Assembly (NCBI RefSeq): GCF_027941775.1
Contig: NZ_CP115917.1
Coordinates: 1,315,001-1,379,000, forward strand
Direction of reading: 5' to 3'
DNA from: Tenacibaculum pacificus
Lineage (GTDB): Bacteria; Bacteroidota; Bacteroidia; Flavobacteriales; Flavobacteriaceae
Length of the DNA stretch: 64,000 nucleotides
Shown piece after piece: positions 59,104 to 64,000 of the stretch; within the stretch, counting starts at the first letter, position 1, and every line of letters begins with the position of its first letter. The notes under the pieces are model-generated. The model made no database searches. It was not told the origin of the DNA and was given only the letters and a program-made list of their open reading frames with translations. A program made the position numbers and the translations under genes.

Positions 59104-59450
59104 AGTCAGTGTCTGGTTGATCATAGTCAGTAACTGATCGATCATGGTCAGTGTCTGGTTGATCATAGTCAATAACTGATCGATCATGGTCAGTGTCTGG
59201 TTGATCATAGTCGGTAACTGATCGATCATGGTCAGTGTCTGGTTGATCACAGTCAGTAACTGATCGATCATGGTCAGTGTCTAGTTGATCATGGTCAGTG
59301 TCTGGTTGATCATAGTCAGTAACTGATCGATCATGGTCAGTGTCTAGTTGATCATGGTCGGTAACTGGTCGATCATTGTCAGTGTCTGGTTGATCATAGT
59401 CGGTAACTGATCGATCATGGTCAGTGTCTGGTTGATCATGGTCGGTGCAT
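59104..59450. repeat. 42-bp minisatellite (about 8 units) rich in GATC
   Basis: The unit is made of two 21-base halves, GATCATAGTCAGTAACTGATC and GATCATGGTCAGTGTCTGGTT (variants occur), so GATC sites recur at about two helical turns. It abuts the 72-bp array directly. A minus-strand frame through it would give DQPDTDHDRSVTDY repeats, but it has no recognisable start domain and I do not call it a gene. Confidence 0.8.
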
Positions 59451-59761
59451 CTGCTCGGTTTATGCTTTTTTCGGGATTTTCGGTAAATTCGGTAAATTAA
59501 GAATATGCTTAAATGGTTAGTATAAACATCAATAAAAATTAGCAATATCTATGTATCTGCTTTTTTCGGGATTTTCGGGAAAATATTTTTGATTCAAAGT
59601 TGTTACAAAAATGTTTAGAAGTTCAAAACAAAATAAAACACGTATTAACGTTTATTTTTAGTTAAACAAGAAAAAGTACACTATAAATGAGAAAATGCCT
59701 AAAACACATATTAAATTAAATAATTTACATTGTTTTTTGTTATTTATTAATTAATATGTTT

Positions 59762-59835
59762 TACCTTTGTCAAACCTTATCAAAATAAGGCACAAAAAAA
59801 AGTGCTTACAGCTTCCCAGCTAATAAACACTTTTG
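59762..59835 (+). promoter_or_regulatory. Promoter -7 box and structured leader before the HTH gene
   Basis: TACCTTTG (59762-59769) fits TAnnTTTG. Downstream are CCTTAT/ATAAGG, GCAC-A8-GTGC, AGCT-TCCC-AGCT and an AAGTG...CACTT outer pairing, a nested set of hairpins about 100 bases before the ATG at 59936. The rest of 59546-59935 is plain AT-rich sequence. Confidence 0.45.
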
Positions 59836-59935
59836 TAGTAAAATTGTATTTCTGACGTACATTTAATTACTGCAAAAGTATGAAATTAAAGGGAGTTGTA
59901 AGCATAATTTAATAACTTTTTAATATTTCAAGCTT

Positions 59936-60268
59936 ATGCTTTTATCATTTAATGATTTACCAACAGTACTAAATGAAGTACTAGAACTACAAAAAGAGCT
60001 AAAAAATTTAATCCTATCTCAGGAAACAAGCTCACAATCCGAAACGGAAATACCTCTAAATATTAAAGAGGTCGCAAAACTTACTCAGTTAAGCGTTCCA
60101 ACAATCTATCATTACGTATCGGAGCGTAAAATCCCACACTACAAACAAGGCAATAAATTAAGGTTTTTTAAATCCGAAATTATCGACTGGATTAAAAGCT
60201 CCAAAATTAAAACAGTCTCAGAAATTGAAGCTGATGCAAATGTTTTACTATCTAAAAAAGCGGTTTAA
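59936..60268 (+). CDS. HTH (excisionase/MerR-type) DNA-binding protein
   Basis: 110 residues. A leucine-rich N-terminal helix (FNDLPTVLNEVLELQKELKNL, in part coiled coil) is followed by a helix_turn_helix_17 domain (about 43-90; NIKEVAKLTQLSVPTIYHYV, then KIPHYKQGNKLRFFKSEIIDW). These small proteins sit ahead of primase genes in Bacteroidota elements and act as regulators or excision factors. The next gene starts one base after its stop. Confidence 0.82.
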   Translation: MLLSFNDLPTVLNEVLELQKELKNLILSQETSSQSETEIPLNIKEVAKLTQLSVPTIYHYVSERKIPHYKQGNKLRFFKSEIIDWIKSSKIKTVSEIEADANVLLSKKAV

Positions 60269-60269
60269 G

Positions 60270-60521
60270 ATGACTACAAACCGTAAAATTTCACAAAGAA
60301 AAAAAGTACTTAACTATCTTAAAAATAACATCGCCACAGGTACAATGGTATGCGATGCTATCGGTATAACACAAAAGAGTTTTACTAGAATTAAAAGAGA
60401 CCTCGAAAAAATAGGCTTATTGGCTGAAGTTAAAAAAAAGCGTTGCGAAAATACTAATCGTTTAGCATGGTATCTAACAACAAATAACGATCTGGTTACA
60501 GAAATAAACAATCCTTACTAA
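60270..60521 (+). CDS. Small winged-helix-like protein
   Basis: 83 residues from ATG 60270 (MTTNRKISQRKKVLNYLKNN), one base after the previous stop; the longer frame from 60225 would overlap that gene. A wHTH pattern is visible: KVLNYLKNNIATGTMVCDA, IGITQKSFTRIKRDLEKIG (recognition helix), and LLAEVKKKRCENTNRLAWYLT (wing). Likely a DNA-binding accessory protein of the element; no specific family recognised. Confidence 0.7.
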   Translation: MTTNRKISQRKKVLNYLKNNIATGTMVCDAIGITQKSFTRIKRDLEKIGLLAEVKKKRCENTNRLAWYLTTNNDLVTEINNPY

Positions 60522-60583
60522 TTGATGGAAACACCGTAAAAAGAAAGCAAAGGCTTTTCTTAACAGATGTTTACGACACCTAC

Positions 60584-60646
60584 TCTAATTACCTTGTACT
60601 TTAATTAGAATGTAAAAATATAGGGGCGTTCCTTAATACGCCCCTA
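60584..60646 (+). other. Two consecutive hairpins before the primase gene
   Basis: TCTAATTA (60584-60591) pairs with TAATTAGA (60602-60609). TAGGGGCG (60621-60628) pairs with CGCCCCTA (60639-60646). The second is GC-rich and lacks a T-run, so it may be an operator, an origin structure or a leader element rather than a simple terminator. Confidence 0.5.
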
Positions 60647-60721
60647 TTACTCAAAAACGCTTAACTCTAAGCGATACGGCATTACTTATGCCAAAATTTA
60701 ACGATAGTAAAGATAGTGAAA

Positions 60722-62188
60722 ATGCAAGATAATACAACAAACATCAATGTAAATGATGTATTAGCAACCGTAGAAAACAGCAATAAAGAACTTAAATTAA
60801 AAAAGTCAATAAAAAACAACGTAGAAAATATTTTAGCTGAAATACTAAAAAATACAGTAAGAATTGATTTCAGAAAATACTGTAATTTGGATAATGACAA
60901 AGATAAACTTCAAAAAAAACATTATTTAGTTGCATCTATTGAGATATTACTGAAAAATGTAAATGATAACGGTTTTAGTTTATGTAGAAAAAACGAACAA
61001 ATCTATTTATTTAACACAGAATACTGGGAGTTATTAAATGAAGAAAATTTTAAAGATTTTCTAGGAAAAGTATCATTAAAACAAGGCGTACAAAAATACG
61101 ATGCTAAACATCATTTATTTAAAGATGAATTGTATAAACAATTTCTGTCAGATGCTGGACTTGAAGAAATAAAATCAGATAATACAACTACATTGATAAA
61201 CTTCAATAATGGAACTTTTGAAATAACACCGCATAAACAATCATTAAGAGAATTTAAAAAGTCCGACTTCTTAACGTATCAATTACCATTTGATTACGAT
61301 GTAGAAGCCACCGCACCGCAATTTCAAAAGTTTTTAGACGAGGTTTTGCCTGAAAAAGAATTACAGGAAATACTGGCTGAATATTTAGGTTACGTATTCA
61401 CTAAAAACAGCGTTCTCAAACTAGAAAAAGTACTATTATTATACGGAACAGGTGCAAATGGTAAAAGTGTACTATTTGAAGTTTTAATGGCATTGCTAGG
61501 AACTGAAAATGTAACAAACTACTCTTTACAATCCTTAACAGCTGAAAATGGAAATTCGAGAGCAATGTTAGTAAATAAGTTACTTAATTATGCTAGTGAA
61601 ATAAACGGAAAACTAGAAAGTAATATTTTCAAATTACTTATTTCAGGTGAACCAGTAGAAGCTCGACTTTTGTATAAGAACGTACAAATTATTTCAGATT
61701 ATGCACGGTTTATGTTTAATTGTAACGAGCTACCAAAAGAAGTAGAAAATACAAATGCTTTTTTTCGTAGGTTTATAATATTGCCTTTTAGAGTAACAAT
61801 CCCACCGTATAAACAAGACAAAGGACTTTCTAAAAAAATAATTGACACGGAACTTTCAGGAGTTTTTAACTGGGTTTTAGTTGGTTTAATTAGAATACTA
61901 AAAACAAAATCATTTACAGAAAGTAAAATAGTAGAAGACGAAATAAAACAGTATCAAAAAGAAAGCGATAGTACATTGATGTTTTTAGAAGATGAAAATT
62001 ATCAAAAATCGGTAACAATTGAACGCCCACTAAAAGAGGTTTATGCTGAGTATAAAATTTACTGTTTAGAGAGCGGTTATGGTACTTGTTCCAATCGTAC
62101 ATTTTCTACTAGATTAAAAAAAAATGGTTTTGTAATTAAACGTAAAATGCAAGGTAATGTAGTGTACATTGAAAATAAATTAGTGTAG
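60722..62188 (+). CDS. P4/D5-type primase-helicase of the mobile element
   Basis: 488 residues from ATG 60722 (GTG 60716 is a weaker choice). N-terminal D5_N-like region (about 90-230), then an SF3 helicase core: LLYGTGANGKSVLFEVL (Walker A, about 238-254), EINGKLESNIFKLLISGEPVEARLLY (with the acidic B site), and ARFMFNCNELPKEVENTNAFFRRFIILPF (motif C and arginine finger), each quoted in part by name. The C-terminal winged domain (CLESGYGTCSNRTFSTRL) is that of phage/plasmid primase P4. It would open and replicate the excised element from an iteron origin; the repeat arrays upstream are candidates. Confidence 0.88.
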   Translation: MQDNTTNINVNDVLATVENSNKELKLKKSIKNNVENILAEILKNTVRIDFRKYCNLDNDKDKLQKKHYLVASIEILLKNVNDNGFSLCRKNEQIYLFNTEYWELLNEENFKDFLGKVSLKQGVQKYDAKHHLFKDELYKQFLSDAGLEEIKSDNTTTLINFNNGTFEITPHKQSLREFKKSDFLTYQLPFDYDVEATAPQFQKFLDEVLPEKELQEILAEYLGYVFTKNSVLKLEKVLLLYGTGANGKSVLFEVLMALLGTENVTNYSLQSLTAENGNSRAMLVNKLLNYASEINGKLESNIFKLLISGEPVEARLLYKNVQIISDYARFMFNCNELPKEVENTNAFFRRFIILPFRVTIPPYKQDKGLSKKIIDTELSGVFNWVLVGLIRILKTKSFTESKIVEDEIKQYQKESDSTLMFLEDENYQKSVTIERPLKEVYAEYKIYCLESGYGTCSNRTFSTRLKKNGFVIKRKMQGNVVYIENKLV

Positions 62189-62365
62189 TAAATGTAGTAC
62201 AAAACAAAAACTTATTATTCGTACTACTTGACAAAAATTTGAGTAGTACGGATTTTACCAAAAAGATAACACACTTATTTACAGTTATTTAATTTTTCAA
62301 GGTTCTAATTCCATGTAGATAATGTAGCAAATGTAGCTAAAAACAAAAACTTATTTTCGTGCCAC
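62100..62365 (+). repeat. Primase 3' end and following spacer, inverted copy at 57095-57345
   Basis: Partner of the inverted repeat described at 57095. The spacer part holds CGTACTACT...AGTAGTACG (a hairpin) and two copies of AAACAAAAACTTATT. The two copies have diverged, so the duplication is not recent. Confidence 0.65.
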
Positions 62366-62388
62366 TACAAAAAACAGCCTTTCATTTT

Positions 62389-63303
62389 ATGAATGATTAC
62401 AGATACATTTTAGAGAAATATAACGGAACAAAAAGCCGTTACCATTGCCCAAATTGTAACAAGCCTAATCAATTTACTAGATACATTGATACACAAACTA
62501 ACGAGCATTTAAACGATACTGTAGGGGTTTGCAGTAGGCTTGTAAAATGTGGTTATCATTATAAACCAAAGCAATATTTTCAGGATAATAATATTTCATT
62601 TGATAAAACTTCTTCTTCAATTCCATTTGTACGAAAGCCACCACCACCAAAACCGAAAACAACTTATTTTAATCCTGAGGTTATGGCAAAGAGTTTGAGT
62701 AGTAAAACTCCTAACTTTTTTTTAGATTATTTAACTACTCTTTGGAATGATAAAGAACTAATCTATTTTTTAGCTAAGAAATACAATATCGGAACTTCTA
62801 CTAAATGGAACGGTGCAACCACTTTTTGGCAACAAGATATTAACGGAAAAATAAGAAGTGGCAAAGTAATGTTGTACAATCCTGAAACAGGTAAACGAGT
62901 TAAGAAACCTTATAATCATATCGGTTGGGAACACTCAAAAATTGATAACTTTAATTTAGAACAATGTTATTTTGGTGAACATCTACTAAATGAAGAGAAA
63001 ACGAAAACAGTAGCAATTGTAGAAAGTGAAAAAACAGCTTTTATTTCAAGCCTTTATATTCCTGATTATGTATGGCTGGCTTGTGGTTCACTTAATAATT
63101 TGAATGAAGCAAATACAAAGGTATTAAAGGGGCGTAATGTAGTATTGTTTCCTGATGCTGGTTGTTTTGATTTATGGAATGATAAAATACCTAAACTTGA
63201 AAAAAAAGCAATCTTTGTAACTAATCAATTATTAAAAAATAAAGCCACCGATTACGAAAAAAAGCAAGGTTTTGATATTGCTGATTATTTAGTACGGTTT
63301 TAA
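62389..63303 (+). CDS. DUF6371/TOPRIM-like primase-associated protein
   Basis: 304 residues from ATG 62389; a GTG at 62359 would add ten residues. An N-terminal zinc ribbon (YHCPNCNKPNQF ... VCSRLVKCGYHY, residues about 16-60) resembles the CHC2 finger of primases. The C-terminal half has a TOPRIM-like core (KTVAIVESEKTAFIS with the acidic Glu, VVLFPDAG, then a third acidic site in FDIADYLV). It follows the helicase gene and probably supplies or supports primer synthesis. DUF6371 proteins are typical of Bacteroidota mobile elements. Confidence 0.78.
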   Translation: MNDYRYILEKYNGTKSRYHCPNCNKPNQFTRYIDTQTNEHLNDTVGVCSRLVKCGYHYKPKQYFQDNNISFDKTSSSIPFVRKPPPPKPKTTYFNPEVMAKSLSSKTPNFFLDYLTTLWNDKELIYFLAKKYNIGTSTKWNGATTFWQQDINGKIRSGKVMLYNPETGKRVKKPYNHIGWEHSKIDNFNLEQCYFGEHLLNEEKTKTVAIVESEKTAFISSLYIPDYVWLACGSLNNLNEANTKVLKGRNVVLFPDAGCFDLWNDKIPKLEKKAIFVTNQLLKNKATDYEKKQGFDIADYLVRF

Positions 63304-63333
63304 TCATTAGTAAATATTTACCAACCTTATAAC

Positions 63334-63362
63334 AGCCCTTTGCTTAATTGCAGAGGGTTTTT
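63334..63362 (+). terminator. Terminator after the DUF6371 gene
   Basis: CCCTTTGC and GCAGAGGG form a stem (one G-T pair) followed by TTTTTT. Confidence 0.7.
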
Positions 63363-63381
63363 TATTTCAATGTATTAATAA

Positions 63382-63420
63382 AAAATGAGCCGATTAAAAA
63401 ATATAATCGGCTCATTTTTT
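63382..63420 (+). terminator. Second terminator-like palindrome (GAGCCGATT arms)
   Basis: AAATGAGCCGATT and AATCGGCTCATTT form a long stem with A/T runs on both sides. Its arms share GAGCCGA/TCGGCTC with the palindrome 45 bases further on. Confidence 0.7.
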
Positions 63421-63430
63421 AACTATATTT

Positions 63431-63457
63431 GAGCCGATTAATTAAATTATTCGGCTC
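63431..63457 (+). promoter_or_regulatory. Palindrome abutting the Fic start codon
   Basis: GAGCCGAATAA-like arms: GAGCCGATTA (63431-63440) and TATTCGGCTC (63448-63457). The last base directly precedes the ATG at 63458. Likely an operator or translation-blocking hairpin. Confidence 0.6.
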
Positions 63458-64000
63458 ATGAAATATAATTGGCAACAAAAAGACTGGAGGAATTTCTCTT
63501 ATAATATTGATGAATTAGAAGATTATCTTTATAAATTCATCGAAAAAACAGGCAAAATAAAAGGTATAACCAAAGGATTGTCAAAAATATCTCATACTCA
63601 AACTACAATAAATATTTTAGTTTCAGAAGCTATTAAAACTTCCGAAATAGAAGGAGAATTTTTAAGTAGAACAGATGTAATGTCTTCCGTTAGAAATAAT
63701 CTTGATATAAATACTTCACGTGAAAACGTAAAAGACATTAAAGCTAAAGGTATTGGTGAATTAGTTACAAATGTTCAAAATAACTTTAAAGAAGAACTTA
63801 CAAAAGAAACCATCTTTAAATGGCATCGGCAATTATTACAACACGAAAACCTAATTGAAGTTGGAAAATGGAGAACACACCAAGAACCTATGCAAGTAAT
63901 TTCAGGAGCTATGGGAAGAACAAAAATACATTTCGAAGCACCTGCTTCTGCAAATGTAAATGACGAAATGAATCATTTTATAAACTGGTTTAATACAACT
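63458..64000 (+). CDS. Fic family protein, 5' part (runs off the right edge)
   Basis: 181 codons are visible. The N-terminal DUF4172-type domain (KYNWQQKDWRNFSYN) is followed by the inhibitory helix motif TSEIEGE (residues 61-67, consensus S/T-x-x-x-E-G/N) and the start of the Fic core (ETIFKWHRQLLQ, WRTHQEPMQVISG). The catalytic HxFxDGNGR lies beyond the window. Fic enzymes attach AMP or related groups to proteins; the inhibitory helix in the same chain means self-restraint rather than a separate antitoxin. It is likely cargo of the mobile element. Confidence 0.85.
   Translation, partial: MKYNWQQKDWRNFSYNIDELEDYLYKFIEKTGKIKGITKGLSKISHTQTTINILVSEAIKTSEIEGEFLSRTDVMSSVRNNLDINTSRENVKDIKAKGIGELVTNVQNNFKEELTKETIFKWHRQLLQHENLIEVGKWRTHQEPMQVISGAMGRTKIHFEAPASANVNDEMNHFINWFNTT

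Noticed and set aside
58051..59133. Ser/Phe-rich (plus) and Arg-rich (minus, 57814-58311 and 58812-59042) ORFs in the 72-bp array
   Set aside because: Both strands are open because 72 is divisible by three. Units with 10-base losses break the frames, and the frames differ at the two ends.
57850..59450. CRISPR array
   Set aside because: The repeats abut without unique spacers, unit lengths are 72 and 42, and no cas genes are present.
59090..59545. 151-residue minus-strand ORF with DQPDTDHDRSVTDY repeats
   Set aside because: It is the 42-bp DNA repeat read in one frame, with a start region in plain AT-rich sequence. The 21-base half-unit and GATC pattern explain it better at DNA level; a real protein cannot be fully excluded.

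Overview
The window comes from a low-GC Bacteroidota genome, almost certainly a marine member of the Flavobacteriaceae (Tenacibaculum/Polaribacter-like; genus not provable here). Reasons: the partial 16S rRNA, promoters of the Bacteroidota type (TTTG / TAnnTTTG), type IX secretion C-terminal domains, a PorP/SprF + OmpA + SprB-like gliding cluster, and many family-typical proteins (DUF6452, DUF6048, DUF4268, DUF1835).

Region 1 (1-13942): the 5' two thirds of a 16S rRNA gene on the minus strand with its leader and promoter, then a translation-damage island. On the minus strand are an RtcB-type RNA ligase (rtcB1), a small S24/S26-like protein, and a tight unit rtcB2 - prfH (release factor H) - TPR protein - Tet(M/Q)-like ribosomal GTPase. 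Facing it on the plus strand are an HD-domain gene (frame-broken), a WYL transcription regulator and a large UPF1-like SF1 helicase. PrfH with RtcB is a known pair that rescues and repairs ribosomes cleaved in 16S rRNA. The rtcB2 unit has a good promoter 360 nt upstream, followed by a possible leader peptide and an intrinsic terminator with mutually exclusive pairings, so it looks attenuator-controlled.

Region 2 (13943-33300): housekeeping and family-typical genes: ornithine aminotransferase, CmpX-like mechanosensitive channel, RlmD, DUF6452/DUF6048 pair, 2OG-Fe(II) oxygenase, eIF1/SUI1 factor, a DUF1835 - nucleoside phosphorylase - substrate-binding protein - lipoprotein operon, Pcm, a Gfo/Idh/MocA oxidoreductase, an Fn3 lipoprotein, 3-hydroxybutyryl-CoA dehydrogenase, a frameshifted FAD monooxygenase with CxxCxGxG fingers, and a secreted PL6 alginate/chondroitin lyase.

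Region 3 (33300-55200): an alpha-2-macroglobulin lipoprotein, MiaE-like hydroxylase, DUF4268 and CAP-domain proteins, then the surface-adhesin operon: a 3.2k-residue VWA/SprB-like protein with 25 nearly identical 86-residue HYR-like repeats, a PorP/SprF protein and an OmpA/TPR/PD40 protein. mnmE follows.

Region 4 (55176-64000): a mobile element inserted at the 3' end of mnmE, running off the window. It holds an excisionase-like gene, a frameshifted tyrosine recombinase, a decayed copy of a primase 3' end, about 1.6 kb of minisatellite DNA (72-bp and 42-bp units, 9-bp iterons), two HTH genes, a P4/D5-type primase-helicase, a DUF6371/TOPRIM protein and the start of a Fic protein under a palindrome. 

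Several genes are broken by a single missing A in an A-tract (prfH twice, TPR, HD, FAD monooxygenase, a lipoprotein). This pattern may be sequencing error, true decay, or slippage rescue; each case is marked.
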